Shown here: positions 36,601 to 46,739 of the stretch, piece by piece
Layout of the letters: every line of letters begins with the position of its first letter
How positions within the stretch are numbered: position 1 is the stretch's first letter
Source of the DNA: Paralvinella palmiformis
Taxonomy: Eukaryota; Annelida; Polychaeta; Terebellida; Alvinellidae
Assembly (NCBI GenBank): GCA_025642065.1
Contig: JAODUP010000055.1
Location: 426,001-490,000, forward strand
Reading direction: 5' to 3'
DNA: 64,000 nt
The notes under the pieces: generated by a model
Database searches by the model: none
Seen by the model: only the letters and a program-made list of their open reading frames with translations
What the model was told of the DNA's origin: nothing
Program-made: the position numbers and the translations under genes

Positions 36601-36699
36601 TGTTATTAGTGTATCTTAACAAATGTGAATATCTATTTATTTTATGCTGTGTGTGTGTGTGTGTGAACAAAAAATCAGGCTGTCAATTGATGCTGGGCA

Positions 36700-36790
36700 A
36701 CTTGCACTCCGATGGCGCAATGATTATGGCCCTACACTGGAGACCTTCAGGTCCGAGTTCGAATCTACTCAAATTACCTATATTTGTGGG
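36700..36790 (+). mobile_element. tRNA-like SINE head, degenerate
   Basis: A-box-like GATGGCGCAATGATTATGGC and B-box-like CCGAGTTCGAATCTAC are spaced as in tRNA-derived SINEs. No matching copy elsewhere in the window and no acceptor stem, so the call is weak. Confidence 0.35.
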
Positions 36791-37226
36791 GTCCTTCCCA
36801 GGTATGACCATGGTTAAACAAATTCCCCATTCTAAGGCAGTGGCTTCTTTATCAAATGACTCTGGTGAAACCATTTCCGAATCTAAAACATCGAGCAACC
36901 AATCACTCGGTTGAAATCGATGGGCAACCATATGTTGGTCGTAACTCTCCATAACGTTCAAACGGATTGCCTCGAATTTAAAACGAAGTAGTAGAATCCT
37001 CCAGGAATAGAAGTAATCAGATATGACAAGTCTACGTGGTAGTGCATAGCGCATTCGATAATACTCGCTCTAACTGCGGTGTGGTTGACTTTCATTTGGG
37101 GTTATTGAGAAGATCGAGGTCCAAAGATAACCGCGATTATCGTGTGCATTATCTTAATTAGTGGACCACGGATATGTCGCGGCAATAAAAGCAGTGACAA
37201 CGCAGTATGTGCTATAGCGGACGGTT

Positions 37227-38243
37227 GTGAAGAAGGCACAGATTATGAAGCATTTATTCACAACGGTATGGTATCCGCTGTGTCTGTTATGCATTGGCAG
37301 TACGCTGTATTTCTTCAATATACGGAACGCCGAAGTGAGCGATCCTTCACAGCCAGATAAAAGTTCAAGAACGAGACCACAACCAGTCTACATATCGGTA
37401 GCATTTTCAGCCAGTGGTTTGGGCAATATGATGTTCCAGTACGCATCTTTGTACGGCATTGCAAAACGTACCCGACGGATCCCTGTGGTGTACCATAGGG
37501 TACCACTTAGAGATTATTTCCGCCTAAGTGCCAACGTAAGCGCACTGATCCGACCCGGGGAGACGTGGGCTAAGATGGTAGAATTCCACGCCAGTAGGTA
37601 CGACCAAGTAACGGTGAACGTTGCAGAACATTCTAACACCGACGTGGAACTGGTCGGATACTTCCAGTCGTGGATGTACTTTCGGGAAGCTTTCCATGCA
37701 GTCAGAAATGAATTCCAGTTCAGCGCAAATGTCAGTTCTCGGGTAGAAACACTTTTGAGAGCCGTTGGGATCCGTTTGTCCGACGATGGAAAACGACGAT
37801 CTTCCGAAACTAACGTCACTCCGATAGGAATTCATGTTAGAAGGGGCGATATTCTATCGGAGGAATTCGACAAGTTCGGGTACGCCGTACCTGATGCGGC
37901 CTACATTGAGCGTGCCATGCGTTACTTCGAATGTAATAGAACTGCGAAGAAACCGCACTTCCTGGTCGTGAGCAATGACGTTGACTGGTGCGTCAACAAC
38001 ATACGAACTCGCCGTCGACTGGTGACATTTTCGCGAGGAAACGACGCCATCACCGACATGGCATTGCTAGCCAGCTGTGATCACGTTGTCATGACTGTCG
38101 GTACCTTCGGCTGGTGGGCTGCATGGCTATCCGGAGGTCAGGTCGTGTATTATAAAAACTTCCCAAGGAATGGATCTTCGTTGGAGCGATCCTTCTCGCC
38201 TACAAAAGTTGACTACTTCCTTCCGAACTGGATAGGAATGTGA
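37227..38243 (+). CDS. Alpha-1,2-fucosyltransferase (GT11), single exon
   Basis: One uninterrupted 338-residue frame. Residues about 11-30 form a signal-anchor helix, giving a type II Golgi topology with a short cytosolic tail; the next ATG (M7, 37245) is an alternative start. A polar stem follows to about 52. The catalytic domain shows GT11 motifs: SGLGNMMFQYASLYGIAK (63-80), GYFQSW (144-149), the GDP-fucose-binding IGIHVRRGD (200-208) and TDMALLASCDHVVMTVGTFGWW (276-297). Asn-X-Ser/Thr sites are at 103, 168, 196, 236 and 315. The family transfers fucose from GDP-fucose to the 2-position of terminal galactose on glycans. Length and intronless form fit invertebrate members of the family, which are often present in many copies. 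The region is clearly more GC-rich than its flanks. The acceptor glycan cannot be read from sequence. Confidence 0.92.
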   Translation: MKKAQIMKHLFTTVWYPLCLLCIGSTLYFFNIRNAEVSDPSQPDKSSRTRPQPVYISVAFSASGLGNMMFQYASLYGIAKRTRRIPVVYHRVPLRDYFRLSANVSALIRPGETWAKMVEFHASRYDQVTVNVAEHSNTDVELVGYFQSWMYFREAFHAVRNEFQFSANVSSRVETLLRAVGIRLSDDGKRRSSETNVTPIGIHVRRGDILSEEFDKFGYAVPDAAYIERAMRYFECNRTAKKPHFLVVSNDVDWCVNNIRTRRRLVTFSRGNDAITDMALLASCDHVVMTVGTFGWWAAWLSGGQVVYYKNFPRNGSSLERSFSPTKVDYFLPNWIGM

Positions 38244-38312
38244 TTTCCACGTTAATAGATGGCCGATATTTATAAACGCTTATTATTATTGTAGGTATCA
38301 TGCAGGCCATAT

Positions 38313-39340
38313 TACCTGCCTATGGAGATCTCACGTGTATTATTTATAGTAGTGTATCAACCTAATGGTTCAAACTCACAGTCAGGGGAACTTGTTGCAG
38401 ACATTGTGTCAGACATATATATACATTGGAATAAGCCAGATGCTGACATCATGGTACTTGGCGATTTCAACACAGAACTGCAAATACCGGTAGTCCCTTC
38501 AAGCGCATTTACGATATAGGGATAACGATATTTTGCTTTTAAGGCCTCCAGGTATACCATAACCGAATGGGGAACAAACGAGCCCGGATGACCCATCAAA
38601 ATATGGAATGAAGATTCAACAGTGAAATTAAAAATATGTTTCGAGTACACAGATTGGAATGTGTTCATTGACTCATGGAACACCCATTGATGGAGTTGTG
38701 CATACTATATCTGAGTATAATTAGTTCCAAATAATAAGCCAATTAATTAAGAAGCTTAATGTTCAGAAAAGAGAATTCCGTACCTCGTGCAATAAACTCG
38801 AACTGAAAATCTTACAGAAAGATCGAACTCCATGATAAAATATATCACTGCACGCGTAAGCTAGGATAACTATATAATTAAGCGTACCACAGAAAACGCA
38901 TCTGGTGGTCAAAGCGAGCGACGCCTGGAAACGATTATATGAAATATTAATAGGCTGGAAAACAAAATCTTGTCCCGGTAGTCTTAATAGTGTTGAGATT
39001 GCTGAAGATCTTAATAAATTCCACGCGTGAAATGGTTTGATGGCGACGGTTCGGCTAATTTAGTGAGAGACTGTGAAAGATACTTTAAAATGAATAAACG
39101 CCGATGATGTTTTATGGCCACTTTTGTGCACACCGTAGGCTAAATGGGCCGAGAGACCTCCAACGGTAATCACGCCAAGTCAAAGATGAAACACCCTTCA
39201 AATATGCCCACGCCGAGATTCGAACTCCAGTGATAGTGATCCAACGCGCTACCAACTAGACCACGGAGGCGCCACTGAATAAACGCCGAGGATATATCAC
39301 TGGAAGCCTGTGAGTCAGTTACCGAGAAACGATTTAATAA
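38313..39340 (+). pseudogene. Decayed LINE ORF2: endonuclease to pre-RT
   Basis: Frame 38322-38519 reads IVVYQPNGSNSQSG, then DIYIHWNKPDADIMVLGDFNT, the end of a LINE endonuclease (exonuclease-endonuclease-phosphatase) domain with its GDFN motif. Further on, broken frames give REFRTSCNKLELKILQK, SDAWKRLYEILIG, SCPGSLNSVEIAEDLNKF and DCERYFKMNKR, matching the linker before the reverse transcriptase of CR1-like LINEs (AWK.....GRK, LA..LN.FF.RF). Many stops make it dead. A SINE (39105-39275) interrupts it. It begins about 70 bp after the fucosyltransferase stop codon. Confidence 0.7.
39105..39275 (-). mobile_element. tRNA-derived SINE (family A), with perfect 14-bp TSD
   Basis: This copy defines the family's ends. 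The sequence TGAATAAACGCCGA occurs at 39091-39104 and again at 39276-39289, and removing the 171 bp between restores the LINE relic. On the minus strand the element starts with GGCGCCTCCGTGGTCTAG, has an A-box-like TCTAGTTGGTAGCGCGTTGG, a B-box-like GGAGTTCGAATCTCGG, a roughly 110-bp body (TTTCATCTTTGACTTGGC, GGCCCATTTAGCCTACGG, GTGCACAAAAGTGGCC) and ends ATAAAACATCA. Other copies add an (ATC)n tail. Short length, pol III boxes and the target-site duplication show LINE-driven retrotransposition. No tRNA cloverleaf closes, so it is not a tRNA gene. Confidence 0.92.
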
Positions 39341-39920
39341 CCAAAATTTGTTTAAACAAACAACAACAAAACGGCACTGAGGTCCGGATTTTATATTAAT
39401 GCCTCCTTCTATAATAAAGACTTGTTATCGACACCTATCAGGTGTACATCGTTATTTGTTTAACGGATGTATAAATACGGACGATTGCTATTAATGATTG
39501 TGCCTGTACGTAAGAACAGCACACCTAGAGGTCTAGAATCAATGCATACACGTTTTCTTTGGCTTTAGCGTGATTTAAATGCCCCGAACGGTTGGTATAT
39601 TAAAACAACTGAAAGTATACATGCCGTTTATAACCTTGGCTGGTCCGTACCTATTAAATACCTTGTAGCAAAATTTAAGCGAAGGTTACATTTCTTCCAC
39701 GGGACCCCGCCCACCCGAACCACATTCGCAGTGCTATATAGTATATATATTGTATAGATTTTATAAGTCCACCATTGAAATTATAATAGGTTATAATATA
39801 ATTATTTGGTGGAATTCTGACCTGTATAATAGGCCAAAGTGCAACTCAATATAATAGAAAGACATATAGGCAACAATTAAAGACCATCAAATTTAACAAC
39901 AGTAGTGACAACTATATAGG

Positions 39921-39955
<35 letters not shown>

Positions 39956-40650
39956 ACGGTTTTTTATGTGTAATACCAGCATGAAGAATAAATAGTGTTA
40001 TGTTAATATACATATATATAAATATGCACCCACAAGTTAGATTAGATATACACTTTTGGCATATATATATATAGATATATATATACATATATTCGCATAT
40101 TATAATAGAACACATATTAAAAATATATATCGGGAATAATTAAAGGGATTAATTTAGATTGAACGATTAGGGTTTTTAAGAATATTTATAAAATGTACAA
40201 CACATGCATGTCTGCATATATATATACACACACACCATATAATAGCTATAGCCGCATAATTTTCATAATTAAATAATTAATATAAATACATCCATTAATG
40301 TAATATACCTTACCTATTATATTATTTAATCCCCAATCATATGAAAAATATAAATTACTGAAAGAAAAATATATAACGGGATGATTTTCTTTTCATTATG
40401 TGTCTGTGTGTGTTGCTTTTAATTCAACATTGTCCCTCTTTCTTGCGCATACATACTTTGGATCAAAATTAGATATTTGTTTTTGACACATAAAATAATA
40501 TAAAAATTATTCTTGTCTTACAATAGCTAGATTTCTGCATATGTGCCGAGCAATCACCCTCATTCTTTAAACATATGACACACAAAATAAGACAACAAGA
40601 AACAGAAACATTTACTCAGTGGTAAATATTTTATATGTTTTTTCGATAAT
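39341..40650. other. Non-coding stretch with microsatellites
   Basis: AT-rich. A (GT)n tract lies at 39924-39953 and TA-rich tracts at about 40060-40090. Nothing else recognised. Confidence 0.45.
39924..39953. repeat. (GT)n microsatellite
   Basis: Pure GT dinucleotide tract. Confidence 0.9.
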
Positions 40651-40659
40651 GGTTTACAA

Positions 40660-40825
40660 TGAGTGCTCGATTTTAAAGCATTTCGGTCAGACGAAATCGA
40701 ATTTGGCTCCAAATCTCTCCCGAGTCCTTTTCAGCGCAGACGACGTATTTCTCGTCACGTGACCGAGCACTGGCTTGGAAAGAGGCCGGCTGAAATAAGC
40801 GAGAACGGCTGCGTTTATTGCTAAA
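40660..40825 (+). promoter_or_regulatory. Candidate promoter with palindromic GTCACGTGAC E-box
   Basis: CpG-enriched interval upstream of the ATG at 40826. It contains GTCACGTGAC at 40754-40763, a perfect palindrome matching the E-box/CLEAR-type site bound by bHLH-Zip factors such as USF, MITF/TFEB and MYC, about 62 bp upstream of the ATG. A YY1-like AAAATGGCG lies just downstream at 40986-40994, a common position for YY1 near start sites. Confidence 0.45.
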
Positions 40826-40832
40826 ATGCTCG
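40826..40832 (+). CDS. Candidate 7-nt first coding exon end (ATG CTC G)
   Basis: CTAAAATGCTCG is followed by gtaagtac, a near-perfect donor, giving a first coding exon of two codons plus one base (phase 1). The setting (local CpG enrichment, E-box, YY1-like word) supports a real start. I could not find a downstream exon that continues phase 1 with a recognisable protein, so the gene may be long with later exons outside the window, or the ATG may be untranslated. Confidence 0.35.
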
Positions 40833-42250
40833 GTAAGTACTGACTAATTCTTAACACGGAGGGCTGGCATAAAGAGGCTTAAAGCCATAATTTGCAATTC
40901 TTTCCGGAATCATCTCGGACAATTTATATTTCGCCGGATATCAGCCACTGAAAATATGACAGTTTATGCTCTTTGTCAAGTTAACAAAATGGCGTATAGA
41001 GCAATGGATTTTTTAGCGAGTGGCGGACTTTGTCAATGGAAAATCTTTACATACTGGACCACGGTGGAATAGATCTGAACAGACATGAAAGTCAACGAAA
41101 GACCTTCTTCAGTGACAGTTATTATTCGATGAAGTGACCTGCTGGCATTTTCTAGAATGAGCTATTTAAAAGTATCTTCAGTATTCATCCTTTCTTCTCT
41201 CTATCATGGCATATTTTCGCCAATCTTATTTTTTTCACGAGTCACTCGGAAAAGTGCAAAAGGTTGGTTTATGATGCCGATTCTAGTTGGGTATTCTACC
41301 ATTTAGTTCTGGTTACTCGAAAATGAATTCAGATATTAACGCTGCTAATGCGTGTGGTGTATTATATAGAAGGTTAGTTAGACTTGGAGTACTGTTTCAA
41401 GTGTTTGTGTATTAAAAAATCAACGTTGATGATTGAGGATCTACCTTATGTGCAAAACGTTCAATTTGTTCATTTTTTACATGTATACACATGCACTAAG
41501 TTGACTAACATAAATTATCTTCAATCTAAATAGTGTTATCATATATATTTTGTAAATCAGTAATTAATGCAATATAGTCTGGGTTCCAGAGAACTGCATT
41601 TGAATTTCACTGTAACAGTTGTTAGAAAACACTTCAGTCATTTTGTGTGGCGACCAAACTAATACATATTAAGATATATGTATTGTCAAAACAAAAAATT
41701 GTTATAAAATATTGCCTTTATGTGATGTGTAAAATACAAATTAGCTCTTAGTTGATGAAAATTAGCAATATAAATACTCAAAAGTAGACATTGCCATTAT
41801 CTGTATGCCTTGTTTAACGCTTCTAATATGCGCAGAGAGAGAAAATTGTTAGATATCATTGTAAACATATCCTTGAACTAACATATTTTGTATCTCAAGC
41901 TGAGTGACAGCTTTGATTTTGCTGGGCGACATATTCATTGTTTTGTCGTCATTTTAGGCTCAAGGATTTATCACATAGTACTTGTACTGCAGTGCATATT
42001 GGTTGGGTATTGTGTGAAATTTTCAAAACTTCAGCCCATGTCACCATGATTAATGATATTACTGGATGATGAAAGGAGATTCAATTTCAAATGATATACA
42101 TTAGGTTAACCTCTCAAGCGTTTCTTTAAATATTTCTCAGTAACACACTTGTTTTCCACACATTTGTTTGGTTACCCAGTAAAGTTGTCTTCATTATTGT
42201 TAATAATTAACTATATTTAGTCTAGTATCCAGGCATTTGAAAAGCTGGTG

Positions 42251-42423
42251 CTGCCACCTAAAGTGTATAATTACAATATTCGCAAGATGGCGCCAGGCTA
42301 GCTATGCCACATTGCCACCTGACGAATGGTTTACGGCTAATGCAGGAACTGGTCAAATGTGTAATCTGTTTATAGGCATTCACCAGGGGGCACTATTTAT
42401 TGTTCGTTCACACCAGATGGCAG
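42251..42423. promoter_or_regulatory. Cluster of five CTCF-like motifs
   Basis: Four exact matches to the CTCF core AGRKGGCRS, plus one with a final-base mismatch, fall within 173 bp: 42251-42259 (minus, CTGCCACCT), 42285-42293 (plus, AGATGGCGC), 42312-42320 (minus, TTGCCACCT, the mismatch), 42385-42393 (plus, within CACCAGGGGGCACTA, close to the full consensus) and 42415-42423 (plus, within CACCAGATGGCAGC). This is about 1.4 kb inside the putative first intron of the 40826 gene. CTCF is conserved in most bilaterians. Function as an insulator is inference. Confidence 0.5.
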
Positions 42424-42479
42424 CATCTTTCATAAACGTAACCACCTTGCAACTTTGCATCGTTACGTAGCCTTTATAT

Positions 42480-43320
42480 TTAATTAATAAATCAATTGTT
42501 ATTTAAATTTACACGGTGTATAACACTTGTATTATAAAGTAACGGTGAATATAGTCGGTCGTTAATTGTAGTAAATATTATTTTAATGTTTTATTGAATT
42601 GTAGTTTTTACTTTTTGTTGACCAATGGCTTGATTAGTTGATAATCATAATGACCATGATTTATTGTATAATATAAATTTTAATGTAACTTAGTAGGAAT
42701 AGTTATTTCTTCAGTAATTTCTGTGCATCAGTACAATATTTTTACCCCCCTCCCCACCCCAAATGTAATGCACCACACATGAAACATCTTATGATAAATT
42801 GAAACAGGTATGATACTTATAAGTTTTAATTAATATCCTTTTAGTTTGTGTTGCATAGCTAGACTTCATGTTTATACCCATACTGCTGTTGTTTAGATTC
42901 ATCTTTTGCATTTTATGTAATCTTTTAAAGGAAAACCTTTTAGAATGTAGCACTTTATTTTGGATTAATAAGTTTGCAACACTTTTGGTGGTACAACATC
43001 ACAAAGGCCTTAAGGTGGCTTGCAGCAGTCATTTTTTGTGATTAAGAATGTAGAAAATGAGTGAATACACTGCCATTGACAATAAATATCTATGTAAATT
43101 GATAACTTGGGTGAATCTGGAATAAACATACTTTTAAAATAAGCACTGTTTATCAGTGATGGACTAATGCATTTAACATTTTAACACTGGACTACAAATT
43201 ACTTTGCTCTGTGACATTGAAATATACGGATGAGATCATTATTGATATATAAAGATACTTCCTATTTTAGGTGAGTAGTTATCAATTTATTTGCTGTCGA
43301 GGTCAAGTAATGCTGATAGG
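42480..43320. other. Non-coding stretch, nothing recognised
   Basis: AT-rich DNA without exon, repeat or RNA signals that I can support. Confidence 0.4.
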
Positions 43321-43324
43321 TTAC

Positions 43325-44085
43325 TAGGTCTTCTACCCCTAATGGGTCAGTAAAAATTCTAGGGGTTATTTTTAACCAATGTATGAACATGTGACTTCAG
43401 TATGCCGAGCTGCCTACAACTGTCTTAAGAACATCTACTGTTTAAAAGCCATCTTGACACAACAAGCACTTATAACTGTAGTCCATACCGTAGTTACATC
43501 TCATATAGACTGTTGTAACTCCCTGTTATATGCCATTATAACATCTCCTTCAACAAATTCTGAATAGTGCAGCTCACATAGTGACAAATACTAGAAAATA
43601 TAATCATATCACCCCAATTCTTCAAAAACTACACCTCTTAGACAGTGTATCTATTTCAAGATTTTGTTAATAACTTATAAATTCTCTCAATAATAAGACA
43701 CCTGAATACCTGTGTGAGCTGGTATCCATTAGAAAGTCATCCAGAAAACTCAGGTCCTCTAGTCAGATATTAATGCAGGTGCTTGTGTCTTGGCTCAAAT
43801 GATATAGTGATTGTGCATCTAGTGTTGCAGCCCCCACTTTAAGGAATAGGTTGCTGGCAGATATTAGAAATGTGTCGTCTCTTGAAAATTTTAAATCAGT
43901 TCTAAAAACATACCTGTTCAGGGTTGCCTTCAGAGATAAGTAATAATTAACTTTTAAATCTCTTATAGGGTTTTTATAGACATATTTTGGGGGTATTGTT
44001 ATATCACCTATTGTTTGTACAGCGCCTTTGAATGGTTCCAGCTAGTAAGGGCACTTGAATAAATAGACATTATTATTAGTTAGTT
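43325..44085 (+). mobile_element. CR1/L2-type LINE 3' fragment, decayed
   Basis: Frames interrupted by stops and shifts read VKILGVIFNQ, VTSVCRAAYNCLKNI, ALITVVHTVVTSHIDCCNSL, ILQKLH, then the [12 protein letters not shown] region, and stop at 43941-43943. This is the end of a LINE reverse transcriptase, where TSR(L)DYCNSLLYG is typical. The 3' UTR has TACAGCGCCTTTGAATGG at 44018 and an ATTATTATT tail. It is a clear sister of the copy at 28616-29035 but extends further 5'. Confidence 0.8.
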
Positions 44086-44089
44086 ATAC

Positions 44090-45580
44090 AGAGCCTACAT
44101 TGGAATAATTTCTGTGTGTACCCATCACGTACCCAACAGCTATGATGCGGGTTGTGTGACATTCACAAAGGGGGCTAACGTCTTGAATTTCATCGATTTC
44201 CAAAGCCACCATAGGATGTAATCATCACCTGAGTACTAGCTTGGAATAGACTAATACAGGTGTGGATATACAGTAGTAGATTAAGACATGTACTATGCAC
44301 ACAAACACGCATGTCTAACCTTAACTTCGTGCATTGATGATCTGTGTGATATGTCTGATGATAAAAGATGTCAAACATTGAGATATTTGCTGTTGATATA
44401 CACGACAATCTGATGACTGAATTATGGCGACCAGTTTTATTCTAAACAACTGTGGCAGAGTTATTGGTCCACACCCTATGAGGTGTATATTGTAGATGAT
44501 GAATGGCCAACTAATTGTAATGCTGTAACTGAATACCATTCTGTGTCTGTCTTGATTGACTAAATTATATTGTGTATCGTCATATGATCTGCTTTTAAAT
44601 TAATCAACAACATCATTAAGGTGGAGCTAGCTGGCACGTTAATCAATATCTCTGCTGGAAAATGCTAAAATGTTTTGTTAATATTCCCATACTATTAGAC
44701 GCATACACTTGACGACAAAATCGCTTCAGGTGACAGATACCTGATTTGTTCGTGTAGACCATACAATCTTCCAAAATGTTTTATCATATTGATTTTAAGA
44801 CAGTTAACCATTAAGGCTTCATTCAACTATATTTTTTGATGTAGTTACACAACTATTGTTTATGTAATCGGCTGCATCTCTGCCTGTGTGGATGGCACTT
44901 GTACTGATTAGAGCTGTATCTATTCTAATGATCAGTATGTCATTGCAATCAGTATTAGAGATCTTAAACTGTCATTGTACATAATTAACTCACTGTGGTG
45001 CAGATACAGCACAAGGGGCCTGTATATATTATTATAACTACATGAATCAAGATTGCCATCCATCATTTGTTACATTGGTGTGCAAGCTAAGGAGTTGTTA
45101 CGGAACTAATGGAAATGTTGCCTTCATAATACACTGTCCATGCCATGTACATCACACCATGCTGTATGTACCTGGGTTTTTATACGGAGTCTGTTAGTGT
45201 TAATTCTGGGCTTTCTGTCATTTTACTCCCTGCTAACCAGATAAAGCAAAATAAGTTACCTGTAGCCCATGGCATGGACAGTTCTCTGCCCGTCTTCAGA
45301 CACCACCATGCACTATTATCATGTGATTAATGTGATGGGTATCGATTGAATTTGATTCGAAACTGGAGCTCACTAATTGAACATTATTTATTAGCTTCGT
45401 TGTTGTCCATTCATTTCTAGAATTGTTCACCTGTTTAAATTTGTCTTAGCAAGTTTTCCCAGCATAAAAATTAACATCAGCCTAATATAATAATGCCATT
45501 TATTATTGTAGGCATGTTGAATTAAGCAAGTTGACAGTTTTACAGATCAATTCTAGACGTAAGCTAAATGAACTTCTGTT
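44090..45580. other. Non-coding stretch, nothing recognised
   Basis: AT-rich, only chance frames. Confidence 0.4.
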
Positions 45581-45592
45581 GTGTTTGTTCAG

Positions 45593-45748
45593 CAGTTTAC
45601 TCTAGACTACGAAGCGAACCAAATGCGCAATGCTAGAGCAAGTAGTGCTGCAGACTTTTTCTCACAAGCAAAACAAAGAGTGAATAATGCTGAAAGTTGC
45701 TGTTGTTCATGTCTAGACTGTTGTTCTAGTTGTTTTTGTTTTAAATAG
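45593..45748 (+). CDS. Possible terminal exon with cysteine-rich end
   Basis: A good acceptor (tgtgtttgttcag) precedes a frame of about 51 codons: QFTLDYEANQMRNARASSAA, then DFFSQAKQRVNNAES and a tail CCCSCLDCCSSCFCFK before a stop. Clustered C-terminal cysteines could be lipidated. The frame is short enough to be chance, a longer frame exists on the other strand, and I recognise no family. The incoming phase (0) does not fit the 40826 exon (phase 1). Confidence 0.2.
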   Translation, partial: QFTLDYEANQMRNARASSAADFFSQAKQRVNNAESCCCSCLDCCSSCFCFK

Positions 45749-46543
45749 AAGCAGGTAGCCAAAAAGTTTCATCTTTATAGTGTACTTGGTATGTTGTGCT
45801 ATGCTTCTAGCCATGCAAATAGCCATAGCACAGTCGGGTCCAAGTAATGTCTCGCAGTTCGATGTTGGGCTAGCTTTGGTGCAGTTGGGGGAAAATTTGG
45901 TTTTTAAACTATGTTGCCATTCTTGATCAAGTCTAGTGATGGCTGTTGTTTTAGTGTCTGGTGTATCAAAAGTTTTTTTAATCTCGTACAGAAAACAGCA
46001 GAAGTGTGTGTTGTCTCTCTCTCTCTCTCTCTGTGTGTGGATTGATGGGCGTGCCACTGTAATCTTCTGTTTGTATTTGTTGATGAAGTGTATGATAGGA
46101 GAACTGTCTTATCAGTGTTATTATTTAAAGGTTTCTCCCATGTTGCAGAAATTGTTTGATTGAAGGCTGTATACTTTAAATCCTAGAGCTTTTAACACAT
46201 AGGTTTTAGTTATTTGCATTTGCGCCAGTTCAGTCATCTGTTAACTGAGCATTTTCCACACTCCCATGTTACTAACTTTTTATTTAATCCAGTAAAAACA
46301 CTCGTAGAAATATTGCCGATATGTTGATTTTTTTTAATGTATCAACCAAAAGATGTACATATTTAAAAGAATTTTCATGCACATTTGTGGTATGGGTGTG
46401 TGTGTTTACAGAGTTGATCATATATCTCTGGGTATTATCTTAAAAAAGAAATACATTTAATATTTTATTTTGAATTGTAGTCAACTATTATATTTAATAA
46501 TAGCTAGATTAAATTAATGAAGAGTTTGTTGTATATTTTTCAG

Positions 46544-46733
46544 ATGTGTGCTGCCTAGATAGTGTGGACGGTTTCAAGTGAAGGAGATTTATCATGTGAA
46601 GCTTATACCTTGTTGGTTTGTGTATAGCAGATATATGGATACAAAATGTTATGGGTTGATAACCATGAAAGCTGTTACAATCACTTAGGATTAACAAATT
46701 GGATTAAGAGGGTGTCCTGCAAGACCAATTAAA
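46544..46733 (+). other. Possible untranslated internal exon
   Basis: Acceptor tatatttttcag and donor AAAG-gtaagc bracket 190 bp with stops in all frames. The pair is plausible as a 5' UTR exon of the large plus-strand gene suspected from 40826, but splice-like pairs of this quality occur by chance. Confidence 0.2.
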
Positions 46734-46739
46734 GGTAAG

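Noticed and set aside
36683..37054. 123-codon minus frame upstream of the fucosyltransferase
   Set aside because: It overlaps a tRNA-like SINE head, has no family resemblance that I can name, and has no supporting splice or promoter signals. Possible chance frame.
37514..37835. Two minus-strand frames of 101-103 codons
   Set aside because: Antisense shadows of the fucosyltransferase coding exon.
39200..39275. tRNA gene suggested by A and B boxes
   Set aside because: No acceptor or anticodon stem closes; the same head recurs with a common body and tail at many sites, so it is a SINE. The same applies to heads at 6981, 15150, 18294 and 55524.
42237..42470. 77-codon plus frame over the CTCF-like cluster as a coding exon
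   Set aside because: No recognisable domain or splice context. The recurring GGCAGC/GGTGGC words on both strands fit binding motifs better than codons, though coding is not fully excluded.
45713..46057. 114-codon minus frame
   Set aside because: It runs through a (TC)n microsatellite (RERERER stretch) and has no domain; likely chance.
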